From Pseudomonas sp. (GTDB lineage Bacteria; Pseudomonadota; Gammaproteobacteria; Pseudomonadales; Pseudomonadaceae): a stretch of DNA of 64,000 bases. The DNA is taken from NCBI RefSeq assembly GCF_030690725.1, contig NZ_JAUYGD010000044.1, positions 1-64,000 on the forward strand, in the 5' to 3' direction. Position numbers and translations under genes: made by a program. This document shows, piece by piece, positions 33,515-43,297 of the stretch; positions within the stretch are counted from its first letter, which is position 1, and every line of letters starts with the position of its first letter. The notes beneath the pieces are model-generated. The model saw only the letters and a program-made list of their open reading frames with translations, had not been told where the DNA came from and searched no databases.

Positions 33515-34654
33515 TTAGGATTGGCTGGCGGCTGGGGCGGCAACTTTTACCGGGCTGTCCGGACGTACCTTGGGCAGGCCCTCGACTATCACCCGATCAC
33601 CGGCGTTGATGCCGGAAACAATCACCCAGCGGCCTTTGGCGGTGTGCCCGGTGGTGACCTGGCGCATGCGCGCCACGCCGCCTTCATCCACCACATACAC
33701 AAAGGTTCCGGCCGGGCCCTGGGCAATCGCGCGTTCCGGCAGGGTCATGGCATTGGGGATGCTCAGGCCTTTGACCTGCACCCGGACGAACTGGCCCGGC
33801 AACAGCGTCTGATCCGGGTTGGGCACCACGGCGCGAGCGCTGACGGTGCCGGTGCCGCGATCCACCAGGCTATCGGTAAAGTCCACCTTGCCTTCCAACG
33901 GGTAGACGCTGCCGTCACCGAGCTTGATCTGCACGCTCATCTTGCCGTCTTCTGGCAGCACCAAGCTGCCGTTCTGCAGGCCGCTGCGCACGCTTTCCAC
34001 ATCGGAATCCGGGGCGGCGAAGTTGACGTAGATCGGGTCCAGCTGGGTGATATTGCTCAGCAGGCTGGCACTTGGATCGCCGGCCACCATCAGGCTGCCT
34101 TCGGAGACGGTTTCCTTGCTGGTGATCCCTGAGATCGGCGCTTTTACCGTGGTGTAGTCGAGGTCGATCTGCTTGGACTGCACTTCGGCCTCGGCGGCCT
34201 GGATATTCGCCTTGCTCTGCTCGAAGTTGGAGACCGCGTTGTCCAGCTCGCTCTCGCTGGCAAAGCCCTTTTTCTGCAGTTCGCGGATGCGCTTGAGGTC
34301 GCGCTCGGTCTGCCGATAGCGCGCCTGTTCCTGCGCCAGCGCGCCCTTGGCGCGGCTCAATGCGGCCTGGTAGGTGCGCGGGTCGATGCGGAACATCACC
34401 TGGCCTTGCTTGACCTGACTGCCCTCCAGATAAGTGCGCTCCTGCAGAATGCCACTGACCTGAGCGCGCACCTGCACTTCACGGAAACCCGCAGTGCGCG
34501 CGGAGTACTCAAGCTCCAGCGGCAGAGCCTCGGCCTTGACGGTCTCTACCACCACCTCGGGCGCTGGCGGAGCATCGGCGGCAAACAGCGGGGCGGCCAA
34601 AAAAGCCAACAGCAAGGAACCGGCAGTAACCGGCAGACGACGGGGAAAAAGCAT
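33515..34654 (-). CDS. RND efflux periplasmic adaptor (membrane fusion protein)
   Basis: Adaptor of 379 residues. The hydrophobic export signal (about 1-25, ending LAAPLFAAD) lacks an obvious lipobox cysteine, so it is probably secreted and not lipidated. The lipoyl halves (VRAQVSGILQERTYLEG and DLDYTTVKAPISG), a coiled-coil hairpin between them and a beta-barrel domain are visible. It joins the RND permease to the outer-membrane channel. The ATG at 34654 gives the signal sequence; the frame extends 15 codons upstream without support. The palindromic operator at 34706-34727 covers its promoter. Confidence 0.9.
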   Translation of the reverse strand: MLFPRRLPVTAGSLLLAFLAAPLFAADAPPAPEVVVETVKAEALPLELEYSARTAGFREVQVRAQVSGILQERTYLEGSQVKQGQVMFRIDPRTYQAALSRAKGALAQEQARYRQTERDLKRIRELQKKGFASESELDNAVSNFEQSKANIQAAEAEVQSKQIDLDYTTVKAPISGITSKETVSEGSLMVAGDPSASLLSNITQLDPIYVNFAAPDSDVESVRSGLQNGSLVLPEDGKMSVQIKLGDGSVYPLEGKVDFTDSLVDRGTGTVSARAVVPNPDQTLLPGQFVRVQVKGLSIPNAMTLPERAIAQGPAGTFVYVVDEGGVARMRQVTTGHTAKGRWVIVSGINAGDRVIVEGLPKVRPDSPVKVAAPAASQS

Positions 34655-34705
34655 GGGTGTCTCCGAATAAACGCGGGGCGCAACGTTTGAGACCGGCAAT
34701 GCTAG

Positions 34706-34727
34706 TTACATACACAAGTGTTTGTAA
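34706..34727. promoter_or_regulatory. TetR-type operator between efflux genes and repressor
   Basis: Arms TTACATACAC and GTGTTTGTAA, separated by AA, match at nine of ten positions. TTACAAACA-type sequences are known from the TtgR/ArpR family operators. The site overlaps the likely promoter of the adaptor gene and stands 66 bp before the repressor start, so it could control both directions. Confidence 0.7.
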
Positions 34728-34792
34728 ATAGAACATTACCCTTAAGTTCATTACACTTTGTGCTGAGCCTAGCCAGAAATACGCCTGCCGCC

Positions 34793-35437
34793 ATGCGTCG
34801 AACCAAAGAAGAAGCCGAGAAAACCCGTTGCGCCATTCTTGAGGCCGCCGAAACGCTGTTTCTGGAAAAAGGCGTGGCGCACACCAGCCTGGAGCACATC
34901 GCCCGGCATGCTGGGGTGACGCGCGGCGCGGTGTATTGGCACTTTGCCAACAAGGCTGATCTGTTCAACGCCATGCTCAACCAGGTGCGCCTGCCACCCG
35001 AGCAGTTGGCCGAACGCATGCGCGGCTGCCCCGAGCACGACCCACTAATGACCCTGCGCCAGCTGTGTATCGAAGCCATCGAGAACCTGGCCCGCGAACC
35101 GCAGAAGAAACGCATCTTCACCATTCTGCTGCGCAGGTGTGAGTTCACCGAAGAACTGCGCGAGGCCGAAGAGCGCCAGGAAGCCTTTATCAACCTGTTT
35201 ATCGCGCTCTGCGAGCAGCAGTTCAACACGCCCTCAGTGCGCCAGCGCCTGCATGCCGGGCTGACGCCGCGCCTGGCTGCGCGCACCGTGCATGCGTTGC
35301 TGATCGGCCTGTTCTACGACTGGTCGCGCGACCCCAATCTGTTCGACCCACTCAGCGACGCCGCGCCGATGATTGATGCCTGCTTTCGCGGGCTGATCCG
35401 CGACTGGCCCAATGCTGCAGTGCTTACGCCAGGCTGA
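34793..35437 (+). CDS. TetR-family repressor of the RND pump (TtgR/AcrR-like)
   Basis: Repressor of 214 residues. MRRTKEEAEKTRCAILEAAE and the helix-turn-helix HIARHAGVTRGAVYWHFANK closely follow the TtgR/AcrR/SmeT group, which binds drugs through the C-terminal domain (MRKL-like RQLCIEAIENLA…RRCEFTEELREAEERQ). It is divergent from the adaptor-permease genes with a clear operator between. The ATG at 34793 begins the conserved N-terminus; the frame upstream runs through the operator. Its last 14 bases overlap the end of the convergent copZ gene. Confidence 0.88.
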   Translation: MRRTKEEAEKTRCAILEAAETLFLEKGVAHTSLEHIARHAGVTRGAVYWHFANKADLFNAMLNQVRLPPEQLAERMRGCPEHDPLMTLRQLCIEAIENLAREPQKKRIFTILLRRCEFTEELREAEERQEAFINLFIALCEQQFNTPSVRQRLHAGLTPRLAARTVHALLIGLFYDWSRDPNLFDPLSDAAPMIDACFRGLIRDWPNAAVLTPG

Positions 35438-35636
35438 CGCCGTAACCCTGCTCGACGATGGCGACCATCAGCTGATCGACCGACACGCTGCTGCTCACCC
35501 GCACTTCGCCACCGGGAAACTTCACTTTCACATCAGCTGCCGGGTCACAGGCCAACAGCGCCTCGGTGATGGTCTTGACGCAATTCTGGCAAGTCATGCC
35601 ATCAACCCGGAATGCGTGAACCTGAGAAACCTGCAT
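35424..35636 (-). CDS. copZ: Copper chaperone CopZ (HMA domain)
   Basis: Cytosolic Cu(I) chaperone of 70 residues, a single heavy-metal-associated domain with the binding motif GMTC16QNC19. It delivers Cu(I) to CopA. The ATG at 35636 has AGGAGG seven bases upstream. It is divergent from copA, with its own CueR box (35691-35711). It overlaps the 3' end of the convergent TetR gene by 14 bases. Confidence 0.92.
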   Translation of the reverse strand: MQVSQVHAFRVDGMTCQNCVKTITEALLACDPAADVKVKFPGGEVRVSSSVSVDQLMVAIVEQGYGVSLA

Positions 35637-35690
35637 AAACAACCTCCTGAATAAATAAGCCGCCATGGTAACCGCACAGCTGCAGTGTTG

Positions 35691-35711
35691 GCCTTGCCAT
35701 AAAGGCAAGGT
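35691..35711 (-). promoter_or_regulatory. CueR box and promoter of copZ
   Basis: On the minus strand ACCTTGCC-N5-GGCAAGGC lies between a -35 TTGACC (35709-35714) and a -10-like AACACT (35684-35689). The spacer is 19 bases, the overlong spacer of MerR-type promoters that CueR activates by DNA distortion. Confidence 0.8.
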
Positions 35712-35730
35712 CAAGGGATAAAAGGCCTTG

Positions 35731-35751
35731 ACCTTGACAGCATGGCAAGGT
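35731..35751 (+). promoter_or_regulatory. CueR box and promoter of copA-cueR
   Basis: ACCTTGAC…GGCAAGGT dyad, with -35 TTGACC (35728-35733) and a 19-base spacer to GATCCT (35753-35758). It mirrors the copZ site, with 19 bases between the two boxes. Confidence 0.82.
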
Positions 35752-35785
35752 TGATCCTGTGCTGGAACTCAATGGAGGACCACCC

Positions 35786-38173
35786 ATGTCCAGCCTCACC
35801 ACCTTCAACCTGCCCATCAGCGGCATGACCTGCACCAGCTGTGCCGGGCGGGTCGAGCGCGCCCTGGCCAAGGTGGCCGATGTCGTCAGTGTCAGCATCA
35901 ACCTAGCAAGCGAACAGGCGCGCGTCGAAGCGCCTGCCGACAGCCTGGAACAGCTGGTCAATGCCGTCAGCGCGGCCGGCTATGCGGTGCCCAGCGAGCG
36001 CCTGGAGCTAGCTCTTTCCGGCATGACCTGCGCCAGCTGCGCGGGACGTATCGAACGCGCCCTGGCGCAGCAACCGGGGGTGCTCTCGGTCAGCGTCAAC
36101 CTGGCCAGCGAGCGTGCCCAGCTGCAGGTGCTGCGTGGCACTGATCACAGCGCCCTGCTGCAGGCCGTCAGTCAGGCCGGCTACCGCGCCAGCCTGCTGG
36201 ACGATGCAACGCAGGCACAGCCAACAGCCGAGCGGCATCTGCAGCGCGAACGCTGGTCCCTGCTGCTGGCGATTGTGCTAACCGTACCGCTGGTCATTCC
36301 CATGCTCGTCGAACCCTTCGGCCTGCACTGGATGCTGCCGGCTTGGCTGCAGTTCGCCCTGGCCACGCCAGTGCAATTTATCTTCGGCGCGCGCTTCTAC
36401 CGCGCAGCCTGGAGCGCCCTGCGCGCCCGTGCCGGGAATATGGACCAGTTGGTGGCCATCGGCACCAGCGCCGCCTACGGCCTGAGTTTGTATCAGTGGG
36501 CGGCAAGCCCGGCTGGCAGCATGCCGCATCTGTACTTCGAAGCCTCAGCGGTGATCATCACGCTGATCCTGCTCGGCAAATACCTGGAAAGCCGCGCCAA
36601 ACGTCAGACCAGCAGCGCCATCCGTGCTCTGCAGGCGCTGCGCCCGGAACGCGCCCTGCGCCTGCAGGCTGGCGTCGAGCAGTGGGTGGCGCTGGGCGAA
36701 CTGCAATTGGGCGATGCCATCGTGGTCAAGCCCGGCGAACGCTTCCCGGTCGATGGCCTGGTTCGCGAAGGCCAGAGCCATGCTGATGAAGCGCTGATCA
36801 GCGGCGAGAGCCTGCCGCAACCCAAACAGCCAGGTGATAGCGTCACCGCCGGGGCCATCAACGGCGAAGGCCGTCTGCTGGTGGAGACCACCGCCCTTGG
36901 CGCGGAAACCGTGCTGTCACGGATTATTCGCCTGGTGGAAGACGCCCAGGCGGCCAAGGCGCCGATCCAGAAGCTGGTGGATAAAGTCAGCCAGATCTTC
37001 GTGCCCAGCGTGCTGCTGATCGCCCTGGCCACTCTGCTCGGCTGGCTACTACTCGGCGCAGGTATCGAAACCGCGCTGCTCAATGCCGTGGCGGTGTTGG
37101 TGATCGCCTGCCCCTGCGCCCTCGGTCTGGCCACGCCCACCGCGATAATGGCCGGCACCGGCGTGGCGGCGCGCCACGGCATTCTGATCAAGGACGCCGA
37201 AGCCCTGGAAATCGCCCATTCGGTGACCCTGGTGGCCTTCGACAAGACCGGCACCCTGACCTCCGGCGCGCCACGTATCGCACACCTGCGTGCAGTAGAC
37301 GGCGACACAACCCAACTGCTGCAACTGGCCGGCGCCCTGCAGCGCGGCAGCGAACATCCGCTGGCCAAGGCAGTGTTGGATCAGTGCACAGAGCAGCAAC
37401 TGGCACTCGCCGACGTCAGCAACAGCAAGGCGCTGGCCGGGCGTGGTATCGCCGGGCAGATCGGCGAGCAGCAACTGGCCCTGGGCAACAAGCGCCTGCT
37501 GGAAGAGCACTTCCTGCACCACGACGAACTAGCCGCCGACGCCCTGGCCTGGGAGGCTGAAGGCCGCACTCTGTCCTGGCTACTGGAATTGGCACCGCAA
37601 CCGCAGGTACTCGGCCTGTTTGCCTTTGGCGACACACTTAAACCAGGCGCAGCCGAGGCCATTGCCGCGCTGACCGCCCAGGGCATTGCCAGCCACCTGA
37701 TCAGCGGCGACAACCCCGGTAGCGTCAAGGCTGTAGCCGAGGCCCTGGGCATCAGCGCCGCGCATGCCGAAGTGCTACCGGCGGACAAGGCGGCGATCAT
37801 CTCTGAGCTGAAGAAAGACGCGGTGGTGGCCATGGTCGGCGACGGCATCAACGACGCGCCAGCCCTGGCTGCCGCCGATGTCGGCATCGCCATGGGCAGC
37901 GGCACCGATGTGGCCATGCACGCCGCCGGCATTACCTTGATGCGCGGTGACCCACGTCTAGTGGCGGACGCCCTGGATATCAGCCGACGCACCTATAACA
38001 AGATTCGCCAGAACCTGTTCTGGGCCTTTGCCTATAACCTGATCGGTATTCCCCTGGCGGCCGCCGGCCTGCTCAACCCGATGCTCGCGGGCGCAGCCAT
38101 GGCGTTGTCCAGCGTCAGCGTGGTGAGCAATGCGCTGCTGCTGAAAACCTGGAAACCCAAGGACCACGAATAA
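35786..38173 (+). CDS. copA: Cu(I)-exporting P1B-type ATPase CopA (CueA)
   Basis: Inner-membrane copper exporter of 795 residues. Two N-terminal HMA domains carry GMTC16TSC19 and GMTC82ASC85. Eight membrane helices are expected, with the transport motif C442-P-C444. The phosphorylated aspartate is D486 in DKTGTLT. The ATP-binding HP dipeptide (SEHPLAKA) and the hinge [10 protein letters not shown] are present, as is the MAxxSS-type last helix ([15 protein letters not shown]). The ATG at 35786 follows GGAGG; the frame upstream is short and unsupported. The cueR gene follows after 21 bp, so CueR autoregulates through the same promoter. Confidence 0.95.
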   Translation: MSSLTTFNLPISGMTCTSCAGRVERALAKVADVVSVSINLASEQARVEAPADSLEQLVNAVSAAGYAVPSERLELALSGMTCASCAGRIERALAQQPGVLSVSVNLASERAQLQVLRGTDHSALLQAVSQAGYRASLLDDATQAQPTAERHLQRERWSLLLAIVLTVPLVIPMLVEPFGLHWMLPAWLQFALATPVQFIFGARFYRAAWSALRARAGNMDQLVAIGTSAAYGLSLYQWAASPAGSMPHLYFEASAVIITLILLGKYLESRAKRQTSSAIRALQALRPERALRLQAGVEQWVALGELQLGDAIVVKPGERFPVDGLVREGQSHADEALISGESLPQPKQPGDSVTAGAINGEGRLLVETTALGAETVLSRIIRLVEDAQAAKAPIQKLVDKVSQIFVPSVLLIALATLLGWLLLGAGIETALLNAVAVLVIACPCALGLATPTAIMAGTGVAARHGILIKDAEALEIAHSVTLVAFDKTGTLTSGAPRIAHLRAVDGDTTQLLQLAGALQRGSEHPLAKAVLDQCTEQQLALADVSNSKALAGRGIAGQIGEQQLALGNKRLLEEHFLHHDELAADALAWEAEGRTLSWLLELAPQPQVLGLFAFGDTLKPGAAEAIAALTAQGIASHLISGDNPGSVKAVAEALGISAAHAEVLPADKAAIISELKKDAVVAMVGDGINDAPALAAADVGIAMGSGTDVAMHAAGITLMRGDPRLVADALDISRRTYNKIRQNLFWAFAYNLIGIPLAAAGLLNPMLAGAAMALSSVSVVSNALLLKTWKPKDHE

Positions 38174-38194
38174 GCCGCCGGCAGGAGAAAAACC

Positions 38195-38593
38195 ATGAAT
38201 ATCGGCCAAGCCGCCAAGAAAACCGGCCTTAGCGCCAAGATGATTCGCTACTACGAAAGCATCGATCTGCTGCCTGAAGCCGGCCGCACCGACAGCGGCT
38301 ACCGCCAGTACAGCCAGCAGGACCTGCACCGCCTGGCGTTTATCAAACGCTCACGCGATCTGGGTTTTTCCCTGGCCGAAGTCAGCCAGCTACTGGCCCT
38401 GTGGCAGGACCGCCAACGCGCCAGTGCCGATGTCAAAGCCCTGGCCGCTGCACATATTAGCGAGCTGGAACGCAAGATCAGCGAACTCAGCGGCCTGCGC
38501 GACACCCTCAGGGATTTGATGGACAACTGCCAGGGCAACGACCGCCCGGACTGCCCGATCCTCAAGGACCTGGAGTCTGGCTGCTGTCATTGA
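38195..38593 (+). CDS. cueR: Copper-responsive MerR-family activator CueR
   Basis: Regulator of 132 residues. The MerR helix-turn-helix (MNIGQAAKKTGLSAKMIRYYE) is followed by a dimerisation helix and a C-terminal metal loop with C112 and C120, the same positions as in E. coli CueR, and a final GCCH tail. It senses Cu(I) (also Ag and Au) and activates copA and copZ through the paired boxes at 35691-35751. Confidence 0.95.
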   Translation: MNIGQAAKKTGLSAKMIRYYESIDLLPEAGRTDSGYRQYSQQDLHRLAFIKRSRDLGFSLAEVSQLLALWQDRQRASADVKALAAAHISELERKISELSGLRDTLRDLMDNCQGNDRPDCPILKDLESGCCH

Positions 38594-38597
38594 CGGC

Positions 38598-39185
38598 TTA
38601 GATCGCCTGCTGCAACGCCCGGCAATCCACGGCGAAATGGTCGGCCAGTTCCGGCCAAGGATTTTCTGCCAGGTTGACCAGCACGCTGCGCGCGCCAGCC
38701 GCGCGGGCGCATTCCAGGTCAAAGCGGTAATCGCCCACCATCACCAACTCGCTCGGCGCGACCTGCCAGGTTCTGGCGAAATGCAGCAGGCCGCCAGGGT
38801 CGGGCTTGGGCGGCGCCTCATCGCGGCCGATCACGTCCGGCACGGCAAAGCAGTCATCCAGACCGATGGCGCGCAGGGTCAGCAGCGCCAGTTCATGGGC
38901 ATTGCGGGTGAGGATGCCGAGGCGACAGCCACGGCCGTGCAGCTCGCGCACCAGCTCAATCGCCCCTGGTGCCGGCTCGGCGGTAAGCGCCAATTCGCGC
39001 TCATGCTCCAGCAGCCAGGCATGTTTAGCCGCAGCCACTGCCTCGGGCAGCCCGGCCAGATGGCCGAGGATGTCGTCCTCCAGCGGAATATCCAGCGCCC
39101 GCTTGATTGCCTCGAAATCATGCACCGCCAGGGTCAGGGTGCCATCCATATCGAACACCCAATGACGGACAGCGCTCAGACTCAC
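38598..39185 (-). CDS. HAD-superfamily phosphatase (subfamily IA)
   Basis: Hydrolase of 195 residues. Motif I is FDMDGTLT with the nucleophile aspartate, motif II is in LGILTRNAHE, and motifs III/IV are in PKPDPGGLL and VMVGDYRFDLECA. The cap is small and C1-type. It is probably a phosphoglycolate-phosphatase-like enzyme, with substrate not assignable. Its start overlaps the stop of tesB by four bases (ATGA), so both are on one transcript. Confidence 0.85.
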   Translation of the reverse strand: MSLSAVRHWVFDMDGTLTLAVHDFEAIKRALDIPLEDDILGHLAGLPEAVAAAKHAWLLEHERELALTAEPAPGAIELVRELHGRGCRLGILTRNAHELALLTLRAIGLDDCFAVPDVIGRDEAPPKPDPGGLLHFARTWQVAPSELVMVGDYRFDLECARAAGARSVLVNLAENPWPELADHFAVDCRALQQAI

Positions 39186-40051
39186 TTCCAGTCCTCACGC
39201 ACGCGGGTCAGGCCTTCCTGGGCAACCGAGGCGACCAACTGGCCCTGACGGTTGAAGATGCTGCCACGGGAGAAGCCGCGAGCATTGCCGGCCCAAGGGC
39301 TGTCCATGCTGTACAGCAGCCAGTCGTCCATACGCAGGTTGCCGTGGAACCACAGTGAGTGGTCGAGACTGGCGACCTGCATAAATTTCTGGAACACCGA
39401 CACGCCATGGGGCTGCATCGAGGTGGTCAGCAAGTTGAAATCGCTCGCGTAGGCCAGCAGCAGCTTGTGCAGTTGCGGCTCGTCCGGCAGCGGCGCGGCA
39501 GCACGGAACCACACATGCTTGATCGGCTCGCACGGCTTGGGCGCGAAGGGATTGATGCGCGTCACCGGGCGAATTTCGATGGGCTTGTCGCTGGTAGCGC
39601 GCTCACGCATACGCTCGGGAATCATCGCCTCGACCATGCGCGCCAGCTCGGTTTCCGACTTCAGCTCCTCCGGCCCGGGCACTTCCGGCATCGGGTTCTG
39701 ATGATGAAAGCCTTCTTCATCAATCTGGAACGACGCGCTGCAGGTAAAGATCGGCTTGCCCTTCTGTATCGCCGTCACCCGCCGCGTGCTGAAACTGCCG
39801 CCATCGCGCACCCGATCCACCTGATAAACCACCGGCAACGTGGCGTCGCCTGGGCGCAGGAAGTAGCCGTGCATAGAATGCACATGGCGCACTGCATCCA
39901 CCGTCTGGCTGGCCGCCGAAACGCACTGGCCCAATACCTGGCCGCCAAACAGCTGGCGAAAGCCAAGGTCCTGACTGACGCCGCGAAATAGATTCTCTTC
40001 GATGGTTTCCAGGGTCAGCAGGGCGACCAACTCATTCAACACCTGACTCAT
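39182..40051 (-). CDS. tesB: Acyl-CoA thioesterase II
   Basis: Double-hotdog thioesterase of 289 residues that hydrolyses medium- to long-chain acyl-CoA to free acid and CoA. Family stretches FRGVSQDLGFRQLFGGQVLGQ, HSMHGYFLRPGD, DHSLWFHGNLRMDDWLLY and GRGSIFNRQGQLVASVAQEG-like RGSIFNRQGQLVASVAQEGL are present. It is the first gene of a two-gene unit with the HAD phosphatase. Confidence 0.92.
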   Translation of the reverse strand: MSQVLNELVALLTLETIEENLFRGVSQDLGFRQLFGGQVLGQCVSAASQTVDAVRHVHSMHGYFLRPGDATLPVVYQVDRVRDGGSFSTRRVTAIQKGKPIFTCSASFQIDEEGFHHQNPMPEVPGPEELKSETELARMVEAMIPERMRERATSDKPIEIRPVTRINPFAPKPCEPIKHVWFRAAAPLPDEPQLHKLLLAYASDFNLLTTSMQPHGVSVFQKFMQVASLDHSLWFHGNLRMDDWLLYSMDSPWAGNARGFSRGSIFNRQGQLVASVAQEGLTRVREDWK

Positions 40052-40229
40052 TCATGCTCTCCTGTAAACGCAGTGGGGCGAGATGGTAAAGACTTTGCCA
40101 AGGCTTGTCGGCCCGACTGAAAGATGGATGCGGACAATAATGGCAGCATTATGGCCAATCGACAGCCGAGCTTGAGCGCAAGCGGAGCCTGCCGCCATAC
40201 TTCGACCACTTCCGCCCGAGCCCGCCACC

Positions 40230-41150
40230 ATGCGCCTGCCGCTGGTCTACCACGACGACTACAGCCCGCCCTTCCCGGCCAACCACCGCTTCCCCATGGA
40301 GAAGTTTCGCCTGCTGCGCGATCACCTGGTGGACAGTGGCCTGAGCACCGATGCCGAACTGCTGCGTCCTGAACTCTGCCCGACAGAGGTACTCGCCCTG
40401 GCCCATTGCCCGGCCTATATCGAACGCTTTGCCAGCGGCGAACTGGCTTATGAAGAGCAGCGCCGCCTCGGCCTGCCCTGGAGTGCAGCCCTGGCGCAGC
40501 GCACCATTCGCGCTGTCGGCGGCTCGCTGCTGGCCGCCGAGCAGGCGCTGCAATATGGCCTGGCCTGCCACCTGGCCGGCGGCACCCACCATGCGCATTA
40601 CGATCATCCGGCCGGCTTCTGCATCTTCAATGACCTGGCGGTGATCAGTCAGTACCTGCTGGCCAGCGGCAAGGCCCAGCGTGTGCTGATATTCGACTGC
40701 GACGTGCATCAGGGCGACGGCACCGCACGCCTGCTGGAAAACACCCCGGAGGCGATCACCGTTTCACTGCACTGCGAAAAGAACTACCCGGCGCGCAAGG
40801 CCGCCAGCGACTGGGATATCCCCCTGCCCAACGGCATGGGCGATGCCGACTATTTAAAGGTAGTGGATGACACCCTCAACTACCTGCTGGCGCTGTACCA
40901 GCCGGATATCGTGCTCTACGACGCCGGCGTGGATGTGCACCAGCACGACGCCCTCGGCTATCTCAACCTGACTGACGCCGGCATCGCTGCCCGTGACGCA
41001 GCCGTGCTCAACCACTGCCTGGACCGTGATATCCCGGTGGTCGGGCTGATCGGCGGCGGCTACGACAAGGACCGCATGGCCCTGGCCAGGCGCCACGGCA
41101 TACTGCATCACAGCGCCGCAAAGGTCTGGCAAACGCGCGGGCTGGGATAA
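40230..41150 (+). CDS. Histone-deacetylase-family amidohydrolase
   Basis: Zinc-dependent deacetylase of 306 residues. The general bases are HH in GGTHHAHYDH, metal ligands lie in FDCDVHQGDGT and YDAGVDVH, and the transition-state tyrosine is in GGGYDKD. The length and motifs are closer to the HDAC11/class IV-like bacterial branch than to acetylpolyamine hydrolases. The substrate is unknown. The gene is preceded by a 178-bp gap without other features. Confidence 0.85.
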   Translation: MRLPLVYHDDYSPPFPANHRFPMEKFRLLRDHLVDSGLSTDAELLRPELCPTEVLALAHCPAYIERFASGELAYEEQRRLGLPWSAALAQRTIRAVGGSLLAAEQALQYGLACHLAGGTHHAHYDHPAGFCIFNDLAVISQYLLASGKAQRVLIFDCDVHQGDGTARLLENTPEAITVSLHCEKNYPARKAASDWDIPLPNGMGDADYLKVVDDTLNYLLALYQPDIVLYDAGVDVHQHDALGYLNLTDAGIAARDAAVLNHCLDRDIPVVGLIGGGYDKDRMALARRHGILHHSAAKVWQTRGLG

Positions 41151-42368
<1,218 letters not shown>

Positions 42369-42381
42369 ATGGAATCCCGTC

Positions 42382-43206
42382 ATGGATGACTCGTTTGCCC
42401 TGAACAAAGCCAACTGGAACGAGCGCGCCGCCTTGCATGCGGCCTCGCCCGATTACCAAATTCAGCTGTTTATCGCCTCACCCGCGCACTTATCCGAGGT
42501 GGTGCGCTTTGATCTGCCGCGCCTCGGCGATATCCGCGGCCTGCGCGCGGTGCACCTGCAATGCCATATCGGCACCGACACCCTGTCGCTGGCCCGCCTG
42601 GGTGCGCAGATAAGCGGGCTGGACTTCTCATCTGCCTCACTGGAACAGGCCCGTAAGCTGGCAAATGCCTGCGGTGAGCACATCGAATTTGTCGAAGCCT
42701 CGGTCTACGACGCCGCCAAGGTGCTCGGCGCGCAATCGTTCGACCTGGTCTACACCGGCATCGGCGCGCTGAACTGGCTACCGCAGATCGATGACTGGGC
42801 GCGTAATGTCGCAGCTCTGCTAAAACCCGGCGGCCGCCTGTTTCTGCGCGAGATGCATCCCGTACTGATGACGCTCGATCAGGACTGTCAGGATGCCCTG
42901 CAGATGGTCCATTCCTACTTTGAACATAGCGAGCCGCAGGTCTGGAATGACGAGTACAGCTATGTGGAAAGCGACAGCAAGCTGACTGCCACCACTACCC
43001 ACGAATGGAACCACGGCCTGGGCGAAATCATCACCGCGCTACTACGCCATGGTATGCGTCTGACTGCCCTGGAAGAGCACACCAGCATCCCCTGGGAGGC
43101 CCTGCCGGGCCAGATGAGCCTGGGTGAAGATGGCGAATGGCGGCTGAATAGCCAGCCGGAACGACTGCCACTGAGCTATACGCTGCAGGCGGTCAAGGTC
43201 GGGTAA
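42382..43206 (+). CDS. SAM-dependent methyltransferase (class I)
   Basis: Methyltransferase of 274 residues. The SAM-binding region includes LQCHIGTDTLSLARLGAQISGLDFS (motif I normally E/DxGxGxG, here QCHIGTD) and GIGALNWLPQIDDWARNVAALLKPGGRLFL. The substrate is unknown. It starts 13 bp after the beta-lactamase gene and may be co-transcribed with it. The stop is followed by an inverted repeat that probably ends transcription. Confidence 0.8.
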   Translation: MDDSFALNKANWNERAALHAASPDYQIQLFIASPAHLSEVVRFDLPRLGDIRGLRAVHLQCHIGTDTLSLARLGAQISGLDFSSASLEQARKLANACGEHIEFVEASVYDAAKVLGAQSFDLVYTGIGALNWLPQIDDWARNVAALLKPGGRLFLREMHPVLMTLDQDCQDALQMVHSYFEHSEPQVWNDEYSYVESDSKLTATTTHEWNHGLGEIITALLRHGMRLTALEEHTSIPWEALPGQMSLGEDGEWRLNSQPERLPLSYTLQAVKVG

Positions 43207-43208
43207 TC

Positions 43209-43297
43209 CGTAGGATGACGTTGAGTGCAGCGATACGCATCGGCAGGTATCGCTGCACTCCAGAAGAGCGATGCTCAACTCGCCCTACGCACCCGAC
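43209..43297. repeat. Interspersed repeat (CGTAGGATG family) with a 14-bp hairpin
   Basis: Starts CGTAGGATG…TTGAGTGCAGCGATAC and ends CTCAACTCGCCCTACG. The core GAGTGCAGCGATAC (43222-43235) is perfectly repeated in inverse at 43248-43261. A related copy lies at 62228-62273. It sits between two convergent genes and may serve as a two-way terminator. Confidence 0.7.
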
